DNA from: Micromonospora sp. RHAY321
Lineage (GTDB): Bacteria > Actinomycetota > Actinomycetes > Mycobacteriales > Micromonosporaceae
Assembly (NCBI RefSeq): GCF_023896955.1
Contig: NZ_JAMHIW010000016.1
Span: 87,167-151,166, forward strand
Direction of reading: 5' to 3'
DNA: 64,000 bases
The notes under the pieces were generated by a model that was not told the origin of the DNA, did no database searches, and saw only the letters and a list, made by a program, of their open reading frames with translations. The position numbers and the translations under genes are program-made. This document shows, piece by piece, positions 24,902 to 37,061 of the stretch (position 1 is the first letter of the stretch; each line of letters begins with the position of its first letter).

Positions 24902-25486
24902 GTGGCATACCCACCGGCTGCCCGCTCGTCGCCACCGCGACAACCCTCGGTGAAGGTGATCCTCGCCAGCGCCGACGTGCAACGCGTGGTCGACCGCATC
25001 GCCCACCAGATCCTGGAGAAGACCCAGGGCGCCGCAGACACGGTGCTGCTCGGGATTCCCACCCGGGGCGTCCCCCTCGCCCGGCGGCTCTCCGCCCGGA
25101 TCAGCACCTTCGAGGACGTCGCCGTTCCGGTCGGTGTGCTCGACATCACTCTGTACCGCGACGACCTGCGCCGGCACGCGACCCGCGCGGTCGGCCCCAC
25201 CGAGTTGCCGCCCGGCGGCATCGACGGCAAGCGGGTCATCCTCGTCGACGACGTGCTCTTCTCCGGCCGCACCGTCCGGGCCGCGCTCGACGCGCTCAAC
25301 GACGTGGGCCGCCCGTCGTCCGTGCAACTCGCCGTGCTGGTCGACCGCGGCCACCGGGAGCTGCCGATCCGGGCCGACTACGTCGGCAAGAACATCCCGA
25401 CCTCGCTCGCCGAGAGCGTCAAGGTGACGCTCGCCGAGACCGACGGGACGGACGAGGTCAAGCTCTACGGGGGTCCCACCGCATGA
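24902..25486 (+). CDS. pyrR: bifunctional pyr operon regulator/uracil phosphoribosyltransferase PyrR
   Basis: This 194-residue phosphoribosyltransferase-fold protein has the PRPP loop VILVDDVLFSGRTVRAAL and the family segments GIPTRGVPLARRL and LYRDDL. It senses UMP and binds a hairpin in the operon leader, and it can also have UPRTase activity. GTG 24902 is chosen because AAGGAGG lies six bases upstream. The stop overlaps the pyrB ATG, beginning a tightly packed operon through pyrD. Confidence 0.95.
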   Translation: MAYPPAARSSPPRQPSVKVILASADVQRVVDRIAHQILEKTQGAADTVLLGIPTRGVPLARRLSARISTFEDVAVPVGVLDITLYRDDLRRHATRAVGPTELPPGGIDGKRVILVDDVLFSGRTVRAALDALNDVGRPSSVQLAVLVDRGHRELPIRADYVGKNIPTSLAESVKVTLAETDGTDEVKLYGGPTA

Positions 25487-26409
25487 TCAGGCACCTGCTC
25501 TCCGGCGCGGACCTCGACGCCGACACCGCCACCGAGATCCTGGACACCGCGGCCGAGATGGCCACCGTCGCCGGCCGGGAGATCAAGAAGCTGCCCGCGC
25601 TGCGCGGCCGGACCGTGGTGAACCTCTTCTACGAGGACTCCACCCGTACCCGGATCTCCTTCGAGGCGGCGGCGAAGCGACTCAGCGCCGACGTGATCAA
25701 CTTTTCCGCGAAGGGGTCCAGCGTCACCAAGGGCGAGAGCCTGAAGGACACCGCGCTGACCCTGCAGGCCATGGGCGCCGACGCGGTGGTCGTCCGACAC
25801 CCCGCGTCCGGTGCTCCGCACCGGCTGGCCAACTGGGTCGACGGGTCGGTGGTCAACGCCGGCGACGGCACCCACGAACACCCCACCCAGGCGCTGCTGG
25901 ACGCGTACACCATGCGGGCCCGGCTGGGCCGGCTGGCCGGCCTGTCGGTCGCGGTGGTCGGGGACGTGCTGCACTCCCGAGTGGCCCGCTCGAACGTTCT
26001 GCTGCTCTCCACCCTCGGCGCCAAGGTCACCCTGGTCGGCCCGCCCACCCTCATCCCGGTGGACATCGCCGCGGCGCTCGCCCCCGGCACGGACGTCTCC
26101 TACGACCTCGACTCCGTGCTGCCCAACGTGGACGTGGTGATGATGCTGCGGGTGCAGCGGGAGCGGATGAACGACTCGTACTTCCCCTCGGCCCGCGAGT
26201 ACGCCCGCCGCTACGGCCTGGACGGGCCCCGGATGCGCCGGCTGCCCGCGCACGCGATCGTCATGCACCCCGGCCCGATGAACCGGGGGATGGAGATCAC
26301 CCCCGAGGTGGCCGACTCACCCCGCTCCACCATCGTCGAACAGGTCACCAACGGGGTCTCCGTGCGGATGGCCGTCCTGTACCTGCTGCTCGGAGGGAAC
26401 AACCGGTGA
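25483..26409 (+). CDS. pyrB: aspartate carbamoyltransferase catalytic subunit
   Basis: This 308-residue enzyme forms carbamoyl-aspartate. The carbamoyl phosphate motif is S53-T54-R55-T56 in FYEDSTRTRISF. HPTQALLDAYT and the C-terminal HPGPMNRGMEI aspartate-side motif are present. No regulatory pyrI gene is nearby. Instead the overlapping pyrC suggests the ATCase-dihydroorotase association known from other bacteria. Both ends overlap neighbours by four bases. Confidence 0.96.
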   Translation: MIRHLLSGADLDADTATEILDTAAEMATVAGREIKKLPALRGRTVVNLFYEDSTRTRISFEAAAKRLSADVINFSAKGSSVTKGESLKDTALTLQAMGADAVVVRHPASGAPHRLANWVDGSVVNAGDGTHEHPTQALLDAYTMRARLGRLAGLSVAVVGDVLHSRVARSNVLLLSTLGAKVTLVGPPTLIPVDIAAALAPGTDVSYDLDSVLPNVDVVMMLRVQRERMNDSYFPSAREYARRYGLDGPRMRRLPAHAIVMHPGPMNRGMEITPEVADSPRSTIVEQVTNGVSVRMAVLYLLLGGNNR

Positions 26410-27683
26410 CCGCGTACCTCATCACCAGTGTGAGCGTCGTCGGCGCCGCGCCGACCGACCTGCTGATCCGCGACGGCGTGGTCGCCGAGGTCGGCCCGGG
26501 GCTGTCCGCGCCGGACGCCACCGTCGTCGACGGCACCGGCCTGGTCGCCCTGCCCGGCCTGGTCGACCTGCACACCCACCTGCGCGAGCCCGGACGGGAG
26601 GACGCCGAGACCGTCGAGTCCGGCTCCCGGGCGGCCGCGCTGGGCGGCTACACCGCCGTCTGCGCGATGGCCAACACCTCGCCGGTCGCCGACACCGCCG
26701 GCGTGGTCGAGCAGGTCTGGCGACTCGGCCGCGAGGCCGGCCTGGTCGACGTGCAGCCGATCGGCGCGGTCACCGTCGGGCTGGCCGGCGAGCGCCTCGC
26801 CGAGCTGGGCGCGATGGCCGACTCCGCGGCCCGGGTGCGCATCTTCTCCGACGACGGGTACTGCGTCGCCGACCCGAAGCTGATGCGCCGCGCCCTGGAG
26901 TACGTCAAGGCGTTCGACGGGATCATCGCCCAGCACGCCGAGGAGCCGCGGCTCACCGAGGGCGCCCAGATGCACGAGGGCGAGGTCTCCACCCGGCTCG
27001 GGCTGATCGGCTGGCCGGCGGTCGCCGAGGAGGCGATCATCGCCCGGGACGTGCTGCTCACCGAGCACGTGGGCGGCCGGCTGCACGTCTGCCACGTCTC
27101 CACGGCCGGCAGCGTCGAGGTGCTGCGCCAGGCAAAGGCACGCGGGGTACGGGTCACCGCCGAGGTGACCCCGCACCACCTGCTGCTCACCGACGAGCGG
27201 GCGACGACCTACGACCCGGTCTTCAAGGTCAACCCGCCGCTGCGTACCGCCGCGGACATCGCCGCGCTACGCACCGCGCTCGCCGACGGGGTGCTCGACG
27301 TGATCGCCACCGACCACGCCCCGCACGCCGTGGAGGACAAGGAGTGCGAGTGGGCGTACGCCCGGCCGGGGATGCTCGGCCTGGAGACGGCCCTCTCCAT
27401 CGCGCTGGACGTGCTCGGCCCCCAGTGGGATCTGATCGCCGAGCGGATGTCCCGCACCCCGGCCCGCATCGCCGGGCTGACCGGCCACGGTGTCGACCCG
27501 GCACCCGGCGTGCCGGCCAACCTGACCCTCGTCGACCCGGCCGCCCGCCGCACCATCGAACCGGCGGAGCTGGCCAGTCGCAGTCGCAACACCCCGTACG
27601 CCCGCATGACGCTGCCGGGTCGCATCGTGGCGACCTTCCTGCGTGGCGAGCCGACGGTCCTGGACGGAAAGGCTGTCAAGTAA
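26406..27683 (+). CDS. pyrC: dihydroorotase
   Basis: This 425-residue class I dihydroorotase has the amidohydrolase metal motif H56-x-H58 (GLVDLHTHLREPG), later His ligands in AEVTPHHLLL and ICHVSTA-like CHVSTAGS, and the catalytic Asp in ATDHAPH. That suggests an active metal centre. The metal-bridging residue of type I enzymes is Asp or carboxylated Lys, and DDGYC near residue 155 is in the right region. GTG 26406 overlaps the pyrB stop. Confidence 0.95.
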   Translation: MTAYLITSVSVVGAAPTDLLIRDGVVAEVGPGLSAPDATVVDGTGLVALPGLVDLHTHLREPGREDAETVESGSRAAALGGYTAVCAMANTSPVADTAGVVEQVWRLGREAGLVDVQPIGAVTVGLAGERLAELGAMADSAARVRIFSDDGYCVADPKLMRRALEYVKAFDGIIAQHAEEPRLTEGAQMHEGEVSTRLGLIGWPAVAEEAIIARDVLLTEHVGGRLHVCHVSTAGSVEVLRQAKARGVRVTAEVTPHHLLLTDERATTYDPVFKVNPPLRTAADIAALRTALADGVLDVIATDHAPHAVEDKECEWAYARPGMLGLETALSIALDVLGPQWDLIAERMSRTPARIAGLTGHGVDPAPGVPANLTLVDPAARRTIEPAELASRSRNTPYARMTLPGRIVATFLRGEPTVLDGKAVK

Positions 27684-28838
27684 TGGTCAAGCGCAGACCC
27701 GCGATCCTCGTACTCGAGGACGGGCGTACGTTCCACGGCGAGGCGTACGGCAGCGTCGGGGAGACCTTCGGCGAGGCGGTCTTCAACACCGGCATGACCG
27801 GCTACCAGGAGACCCTCACCGACCCCTCCTACCACCGCCAGGTGGTCGTGCAGACCGCCCCGCACATCGGCAACACCGGCGTCAACGGCGAGGACGACGA
27901 GTCCGGCCGCATCTGGGTGGCGGGTTACGTGGTGCGCGACCCGGCCCGGATCGGTTCGAACTGGCGGGCCACCGGCAGCCTCGAGGACCGGCTCGCCACC
28001 GAGGGTGTGGTGGGCATCAGCGGCGTGGACACCCGGGCGCTGACCCGGCACCTGCGCGAGCGGGGCGCCATGCGGGTGGGCATCTCCAGCGTCGACGACG
28101 ACCCGCGCGCCCTGCTGGCCCGGGTGCGTCAGTCGCCGCAGATGGTCGGCGCCGACCTCTCCGCGGAGGTGACCACCGCCGAGCCGTACGTCGTCGAGGC
28201 GGTCGGCGAGCACCGGTTCACCGTGGCCGCGCTGGACCTGGGCATCAAGCGCAACGTGCCGCGCCGGCTCGCCGCGCGCGGGGTGACGACCCACGTGCTG
28301 CCCGCCGGGTCGAGCATCGAGGAGCTGCTCGCCACCGGCGCCGACGCGATCTTCCTGTCGCCCGGTCCCGGTGACCCGGCCACCGCCGACGGCCCGGTCG
28401 CGTTGGCCCGGGAGGCGCTGGGCCGGCGGGTGCCGCTGTTCGGCATCTGCTTCGGCAGCCAGATCCTCGGCCGGGCGCTCGGCTTCGGCACCTACAAGCT
28501 GGGCTACGGCCACCGGGGGATCAACCAGCCGGTGCTCGACCGGGTCACCGGCAAGGTGGAGGTGACCAGCCACAACCACGGCTTCGCGGTCGAGGTGCCC
28601 GGCGCGGGTGTTGGCGCGGTGGTCCCCGACCAGGTGATCGACACCGACTTCGGCGGGGTACGGGTGTCGCACGTCTGCCTCAATGACAACGTGGTCGAGG
28701 GGTTGCGGGCCGCGGACCTGCCCGCGTTCACCGTCCAGTACCACCCGGAGGCGGCGGCCGGCCCGCACGACGCGGACTACCTCTTCGACCGATTCGCCGA
28801 GCTGATCGAGGGCCGTGCCCTCAGCGAGGGGCGCAGCA

Positions 28839-28846
<8 letters not shown>
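27683..28846 (+). CDS. carA: carbamoyl-phosphate synthase small subunit
   Basis: This 387-residue glutaminase subunit supplies ammonia to CarB. The N-terminal CPSase domain has EAVFNTGMTGYQETLTDPSY. The C-terminal class I amidotransferase has nucleophile C256 in FGICFGSQILG and the triad H354 and E356 in YHPEA. The usual GHQ or GNQ after the nucleophile reads GSQ, a mild variant. Its ATG overlaps the pyrC stop, and it overlaps carB by eight bases. Confidence 0.96.
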
Positions 28847-32182
<3,336 letters not shown>

Positions 32183-32186
<4 letters not shown>

Positions 32187-33229
32187 CCGTGTTCGAGCGG
32201 GCGGTACGGCCCTGGTTGTTCCGGATCGGGGGCGGGGACGCGGAGGCGGCCCACGAGTGGACGCTGCGGCGGCTGGCCGTGCTCTCGCGCCGGCCGGTGG
32301 CGTTGGCGGCACTGCGGGCCCGGTACGCGGTCCAGGCGCCGCGCACGGTGTTCGGCGTGCGGTTTCCCAATCCGGTCGGGTTGGCCGCCGGGATGGACAA
32401 GGACGGCGCGGCGCTGCCGGCCTGGCCGGCGCTCGGCTTCGGCTTCGTCGAGGTCGGCACGGTCACCGCGCACGCCCAGCCGGGCAACCCCCGGCCGCGG
32501 CTGTTCCGGCTGCCGGCCAGCGAGGCGGTGGTCAACCGGATGGGCTTCAACAACGCCGGTGCCGCCGCGCTGGCCGCCCGCCTGGCGGCGCTGCCGCGCC
32601 CGATCGGCGTACCGCTGGGCATCTCGTTGGGCAAGTCCAAGGTGACCCCGCTCGACGAGGCGGTCGAGGACTACCTCGCCTCGTACCGGGCGCTGCGCGG
32701 GCACGGCGACTACTTCGCGGTGAACGTCTCCTCCCCGAACACGCCGGGTCTGCGGTCCCTTCAGGACCGTGCGCACCTGGACGCGCTGCTCGGCGCGCTG
32801 GTGGGGGAGAAGCCGGTGCTCGTCAAGATCGCACCGGACCTGACCGATGCGGCGATCGCCGAGCTGCTGGAGGTCTGCCTGGCCCGGGGTGCGGCCGGTG
32901 TGATCGCCACCAACACGACCCTGGCCCGCAGCGGGCTCGCCTCGGTGGACACCGAGCGCGGCGCGGAGGCCGGCGGTCTGTCCGGCCGCCCGCTCACCGC
33001 CCGGGCGAGGGACGTGGTCGCCTTCGTGCACCGGGAGACCGGTGGCCGCCTTCCGATCATCGGCGTCGGTGGGGTGCTCGACCCCGACGACGCGGCCCGC
33101 ATGGTCGACGCCGGCGCCGCCCTGGTGCAGCTCTACACCGGCTTCATCTACCGGGGCCCGGCCCTGGTCCGCGCGGCCGCCCGCGCGACGGCCACAGCGG
33201 TGGCACCGGATCCGGTCGCCGGCCGGTGA
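32183..33229 (+). CDS. pyrD: dihydroorotate dehydrogenase (quinone), class 2
   Basis: This 348-residue FMN enzyme belongs to the membrane-associated class 2. The N-terminal helical extension (LFRIGGGDAEAAHEWTLRRL) marks the quinone-using type. NPVGLAAGMDKDG and NRMGFNN bind FMN and substrate. The catalytic Ser is in NVSSPNTPGLR (S183-S184). GVGGVLD and LYTGFIYRGP close the phosphate site. GTG 32183 overlaps the carB stop. The next pyr gene, pyrF, is displaced by a repeat and bioA. Confidence 0.95.
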
Positions 33230-33309
33230 CCGCCCCCGCCTCGGTGCTGGCCCGGCTCGGCTCGGTGCCGAGCCGGCTCCGCGCCGAGGCGCCCACCCTC
33301 GCCGCTGGC

Positions 33310-33392
33310 CCTTTGCTCTGCTTCAACCCACGCGACGGCCGGCGTCCGGTATCCGGACGCCAGGTGTTGCGCCCGTTGAAGCAGAGCAAAGG
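33310..33392. repeat. nested inverted repeat between pyrD and bioA
   Basis: A perfect 18-bp outer inverted repeat (CCTTTGCTCTGCTTCAAC at 33310-33327, its complement at 33375-33392) encloses 47 bases. Those contain a second perfect hairpin, GGCGTCCGG-TAT-CCGGACGCC (33341-33361). The outer arms are AT-richer than the surroundings. The element could be a terminator, or a small mobile palindromic repeat of the REP/MITE kind. The gap from 33230 to 33482 has no other gene. Confidence 0.75.
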
Positions 33393-33482
33393 CGCCGAGG
33401 GGGTGACCCGACCCGGCCGCCGGCCGCCCACCGCCCTGGCCGTGGCCACCGCCCGGAGCGTTCGCGCCTGGAAGGAGTACGT

Positions 33483-34757
33483 GTGACACCCGAGGAGATC
33501 CTGACCGCCGACCGGGCGCACGTCTGGCATCCGTACGCCGCGCTGCCGCCGGCGAACCCGCCGTTCGTGGTGTCCAGCGCCGAGGGGGTACGGCTGCGGC
33601 TGGCCGACGGGCGGGAACTGGTGGACGGGATGTCGTCCTGGTGGGCGGCGATCCACGGCTACCGGCATCCGGTCCTGGACGCGGCGGTGACCGACCAGCT
33701 CGGCCGGATGAGCCACGTGATGTTCGGCGGGCTCACCCACGAACCCGCCGTCCAGCTCGCCCGGACCCTGGTCGAGCTGGCCCCGGAGGGACTGGAGCAC
33801 GTGTTCCTGGCCGACTCCGGCTCGGTGAGCGTCGAGGTGGCGGTGAAGATGTGCCTGCAGTACCAGCGGGCCGTCGGTCAACCGCAGCGGCGTCGGCTGG
33901 CCACCTGGCGGGGCGGCTACCACGGTGACACGTTCCACCCGATGAGCGTGTGCGACCCGGAGGGCGGGATGCACCACCTCTGGGGCGACGTGCTGCCCCG
34001 GCAGGTCTTCGCCCCGGTCCCGCCGGGCGGTTTCGCCGATCCGCCCGACGAGGCGTACGTGGCGGCGCTCGTGGACGCGGTCGAGCGGCACGCCGACGAA
34101 CTGGCCGCGGTGATCGTCGAGCCGGTGGTGCAGGGCGCCGGCGGGATGCGCTTCCACCATCCGGAGTACCTGCGGGTGCTGCGCGAGGTGACCCGCGCGC
34201 ACGGGGTGCTGCTGATCTTCGACGAGATCGCCACCGGCTTCGGCCGTACCGGGACGATGTTCGCCGCCGAGCACGCCGGGGTGACCCCGGACGTCATGTG
34301 CGTGGGCAAGGCGCTCACGGGCGGCTACCTGACCCTGGCGGCGACGCTGTGCACCCCGCGGGTCGCCCGGGCCATCTCCGCCGCCGGGGTGCTGGCGCAC
34401 GGCCCGACCTTCATGGGCAACCCGTTGGCCTGCGCGGTCGCCAACGCCTCCATCGGCCTGCTGCGGGCCAGGGACTGGGCGGCCCAGGTCGACAGGGTCG
34501 GCGCCGGTCTGCGGGCCGGGCTGGAGCCGTTGCGGGGCGCGCCGGGTGTGACCGACGTGCGGGTGCTCGGCGCGATCGGCGTGGTCCAGCTCGACCACGA
34601 GGTCGACCTGGGGGCGGCCACCGTGGCGGCGGCCGACCGGGGGGTGTGGCTGCGGCCCTTCCGCGACCTGATCTACACGATGCCGCCGTACGTCACCGAC
34701 GACGCCGACCTGGCCCGGATCGCGGCCGGTGTGGCGGCGGCGGTGGCGGCCGGCTGA
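33483..34757 (+). CDS. bioA: adenosylmethionine-8-amino-7-oxononanoate aminotransferase
   Basis: This 424-residue class III PLP aminotransferase makes 7,8-diaminopelargonate in biotin synthesis. BioA-like features are WHPYAALP at the start, the DGMSSWWAAIHGYRHP substrate motif, the glycine turn WRGGYHGDTFHPMS, the Asp in LIFDEIATGFGRTG, and the PLP Lys K276 in CVGKALTGG. GTG 33483 follows GGAAGGAG by five bases. No other biotin gene is in the window, so it is isolated inside the pyrimidine operon. Confidence 0.9.
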   Translation: MTPEEILTADRAHVWHPYAALPPANPPFVVSSAEGVRLRLADGRELVDGMSSWWAAIHGYRHPVLDAAVTDQLGRMSHVMFGGLTHEPAVQLARTLVELAPEGLEHVFLADSGSVSVEVAVKMCLQYQRAVGQPQRRRLATWRGGYHGDTFHPMSVCDPEGGMHHLWGDVLPRQVFAPVPPGGFADPPDEAYVAALVDAVERHADELAAVIVEPVVQGAGGMRFHHPEYLRVLREVTRAHGVLLIFDEIATGFGRTGTMFAAEHAGVTPDVMCVGKALTGGYLTLAATLCTPRVARAISAAGVLAHGPTFMGNPLACAVANASIGLLRARDWAAQVDRVGAGLRAGLEPLRGAPGVTDVRVLGAIGVVQLDHEVDLGAATVAAADRGVWLRPFRDLIYTMPPYVTDDADLARIAAGVAAAVAAG

Positions 34758-34827
34758 GCCGACCCGATCACCGGGCCGGGGTACCCCGGGCGGGCTGCCG
34801 CCCGGACGAGGAGAGGGGAAGTACCGG

Positions 34828-35664
34828 ATGGAGAGCTTCGGAACCCGGCTGCACCGGGCCGTCACCGAGCGGGGACCACTCTGTGTGGGCATCGATCCGC
34901 ATCCCGGTCTGCTGGCCCGCTGGGGCCTCGCCGACGACGTCCAGGGGCTTGACCGGTTCGCCCGGACCGTCACGGAAGCCCTCGGTGACCGGGTTGCGGT
35001 TGTCAAGCCTCAGTCGGCCTTTTTCGAGCGGTTCGGGTCCCGCGGGGTGGCGATTCTTGAGTCAACTATCCGACAGTTACGGGATGCCGGTTCGCTCGTT
35101 CTGCTGGACGTCAAGCGCGGCGACATCGGCTCGACGGTCAGCGCGTACGCCGCCGCGTACCTCGATCCATCCAGCCCGTTGTATGTCGACGCGGTCACCG
35201 CGAGCCCCTACCTGGGAGTAGGTTCGCTCGCGCCGATGTTCGAGCTGGCCGCCGAGCACGGCGGCGGAGTCTTCGTGCTGGCCCTCACCTCCAACCCGGA
35301 GGGGGCCGCCGTCCAGCGGGCCCGCACGGCCGACGGACGCACCGTGGCGCAGACCGTGATCGACGAGATTTCCCAGCTCAACAGGGGTGCGGACCCCCTC
35401 GGCAGCTTCGGTCTGGTGGTCGGCGCGACCATCGGCGACACCGGCCACGACCTCTCCGGCGTGGGGGGTCCACTGCTCGCTCCGGGGCTCGGCGCGCAGG
35501 GTGCCGGCGCCGCGGATCTGCGGACCGTCTTCGGCTCCAGCCTCTCCGCGGTGCTCCCGTCGTACTCCCGGGAGGTGCTCTCGGCGGGCCCCGACGTCGC
35601 CGCTCTGCGGGCCGCCGCCGACCGGGTGCTGGCCGACTGCCGGGCCGTTCTGGCTGCCCCGTGA
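34828..35664 (+). CDS. pyrF: orotidine 5'-phosphate decarboxylase, type 2
   Basis: This 278-residue TIM-barrel enzyme makes UMP. The catalytic charged cluster is D94-x-K96-x2-D99 in LLDVKRGDIGS, and VKPQSAFFE, ALTSNPEG and VVGATIG are typical of the type 2 (PyrF_2) branch of mycobacteria and relatives. ATG 34828 is preceded by GAGGGGAA. It has its own ribosome binding site 70 bases after bioA. A short imperfect hairpin (35661-35684) follows. Confidence 0.94.
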   Translation: MESFGTRLHRAVTERGPLCVGIDPHPGLLARWGLADDVQGLDRFARTVTEALGDRVAVVKPQSAFFERFGSRGVAILESTIRQLRDAGSLVLLDVKRGDIGSTVSAYAAAYLDPSSPLYVDAVTASPYLGVGSLAPMFELAAEHGGGVFVLALTSNPEGAAVQRARTADGRTVAQTVIDEISQLNRGADPLGSFGLVVGATIGDTGHDLSGVGGPLLAPGLGAQGAGAADLRTVFGSSLSAVLPSYSREVLSAGPDVAALRAAADRVLADCRAVLAAP

Positions 35665-35687
35665 CTGACTGACGGCTCGGTCACTCT

Positions 35688-35701
35688 GCGATGATCATCG
35701 C
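35688..35701. promoter_or_regulatory. 14-bp perfect palindrome upstream of mihF
   Basis: GCGATGATCATCGC is its own complement. It lies between pyrF and mihF, about 25 bases before TTGACC (35726-35731), a possible -35. It may be an operator or just a chance palindrome. Confidence 0.3.
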
Positions 35702-35842
35702 GCGCCCACGTTGCCGAAAGCTCCGTTGACCGCTAGTTTTCCCCGCGCTGGGAACCACGGACCCCTTGGTTCACAGCGACACCACGTTTCACAGATGCGG
35801 CGGTGCGCCCCGCCCGCCGCGATAGGGACCTGAGGAGAACTG

Positions 35843-36160
35843 GTGCCGCTCCCGTCACTGACCCCCGAACAGCGCGCTGCCGCGCTCGAGAAGGCCGCGG
35901 AGATCCGCAAGGCCCGTGCCGAGCTGAAGGAGCAGCTCAAGCAGGGCAAGACCACCCTTGGTGCCGTCCTCGAGCGCGCCGAGAGCGACGACGTCGTGGG
36001 CAAGCTCAAGGTTTCGGCCGTCCTGCAGGCGATGCCGGGCATCGGCAAGATCCGGGCTACCCAGATCATGGAGAAGCTCAAGATCGCCGACAGCCGTCGC
36101 CTGCGCGGCCTCGGCGAGCAGCAGCGCAAGGCACTGCTTGGAGAGTTCGCCGCCAACTGA
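35843..36160 (+). CDS. mihF: integration host factor, actinobacterial type (mIHF)
   Basis: This 105-residue basic DNA-binding protein is the actinobacterial nucleoid protein unrelated in fold to HU/IHF. A long N-terminal helix (LTPEQRAAALEKAAEIRKARAELK, about 6-29, shown here by its ends) is followed by the helix-two-turn-helix core with VLQAMPGIGKIRATQIMEKL. The GIGK loop contacts DNA. GTG 35843 follows GAGGAGA. The position before gmk and rpoZ is conserved in actinobacteria. Confidence 0.93.
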   Translation: MPLPSLTPEQRAAALEKAAEIRKARAELKEQLKQGKTTLGAVLERAESDDVVGKLKVSAVLQAMPGIGKIRATQIMEKLKIADSRRLRGLGEQQRKALLGEFAAN

Positions 36161-36185
36161 ACCTGGCAGCGTGTAGAAACAAGCA

Positions 36186-36719
36186 GTGAGCACGGATGAC
36201 GAGGCGCGCCCGGCGGCTCGGCTCACTGTCCTGGCTGGACCTTCGGGTTCCGGCACGGAGAGTGTCGTCGAGCTTGTCCGGGCGCGTTCTCCGTCCGTGT
36301 GGATCCCGGTGCCGGCGACCACCCGGCCGCGCCGGGAGGCGGAGGTGGACGGAGTCGACCGGGTGTTCCTGGCCCCCGCGGAGTTCGACCGCCGGGTGGC
36401 CGCCGGCGAGCTGCTGGAGTGGTCCCGGATGGGTCCACACCGCCGGGGCACCCCGTACCTGCCGCTGCGCGCCCGGCTCGACGCCGGGCAGCCGGTGCTG
36501 CTCCCCCTCGACCTGGCCGGCGCCCAGCTGGTCCGGGCACGGTCACCCGACGCCCGGCTGGTGCTGCTGAGCCCGCCCGGGTACCGACCCGCCCCGGCCG
36601 TGGCGGCCGCCTTCGACCACACGCTGAGCCACGACCGCACCGATCGGGTGGTCGACGAGCTGGTAGGCTTACTCGGTTCTTCTTATCCGGACCCGGCCTG
36701 GTCGCGCGTGCGTGGCTGA
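36186..36719 (+). CDS. guanylate kinase homologue with degenerate P-loop
   Basis: The gene is at the expected gmk position between mihF and rpoZ, and its 177 residues align with guanylate kinase: AGPSGSG at the P-loop, ATTRPRR and EVDGVDRVF for GMP binding, AGELLEWSRM, and VLLPLDLAGAQLVR. However, the Walker A Lys-Ser/Thr is replaced: residues 23-26 read G-T-E-S instead of G-K-S/T. The lid segment after LVLLSPP is also shortened, and the protein is some 20 residues short. Phosphoryl transfer from ATP is therefore doubtful. It may be a pseudoenzyme that binds GMP or related ligands. A functional gmk would be expected elsewhere in the genome. Confidence 0.75.
   Translation: MSTDDEARPAARLTVLAGPSGSGTESVVELVRARSPSVWIPVPATTRPRREAEVDGVDRVFLAPAEFDRRVAAGELLEWSRMGPHRRGTPYLPLRARLDAGQPVLLPLDLAGAQLVRARSPDARLVLLSPPGYRPAPAVAAAFDHTLSHDRTDRVVDELVGLLGSSYPDPAWSRVRG
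36664..36669 (+). promoter_or_regulatory. -10 hexamer upstream of rpoZ
   Basis: TAGGCT lies inside the 3' end of the guanylate-kinase-like gene, 114 bases before the rpoZ start. GTCGAC is at roughly the -35 position but is a poor match. Confidence 0.35.
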
Positions 36720-36783
36720 CGGCCGGCCGCCGTTGAGACTCAGCACCGCGTCCGCGCGGCTCGAAAGACGCAGAGGTTAATTC

Positions 36784-37047
36784 GTGGGATCCATCGCCAA
36801 CCCCGAAGGCATCACCAACCCGCCGATCGACGAGCTCCTCGAGAAGACGACGTCGAAGTACGCGCTGGTCATCTTCGCCGCCAAGCGCGCGCGCCAGGTC
36901 AACGCCTACTACAGCCAGCTCGGTGAGGGCCTCCTGGAGTACGTCGGCCCGCTCGTGGAGACCACCCCGCAGGAGAAGCCCCTCTCCATCGCCATGCGCG
37001 AGATCAACGGTGGCCTGCTCACCGCCGAGCCGACCGACCAGCCGTAA
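36784..37047 (+). CDS. rpoZ: RNA polymerase omega subunit
   Basis: This 87-residue subunit chaperones the beta' subunit. NPPIDELLEKTTSKYALVI and AKRARQVNAYY are the actinobacterial omega signature, and the tail KPLSIAMREINGGLL is conserved. GTG 36784 is preceded by AGAGG. It is followed after 14 bases by coaBC. Confidence 0.95.
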   Translation: MGSIANPEGITNPPIDELLEKTTSKYALVIFAAKRARQVNAYYSQLGEGLLEYVGPLVETTPQEKPLSIAMREINGGLLTAEPTDQP

Positions 37048-37061
37048 GCCCCCGTACGTCG

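Noticed and set aside
28446..28458. CarA GSQ after the nucleophile as an inactivating change
   Set aside because: The catalytic Cys, His and Glu are all intact, and that position is variable (H, N or S) in related enzymes, so the change is probably neutral.
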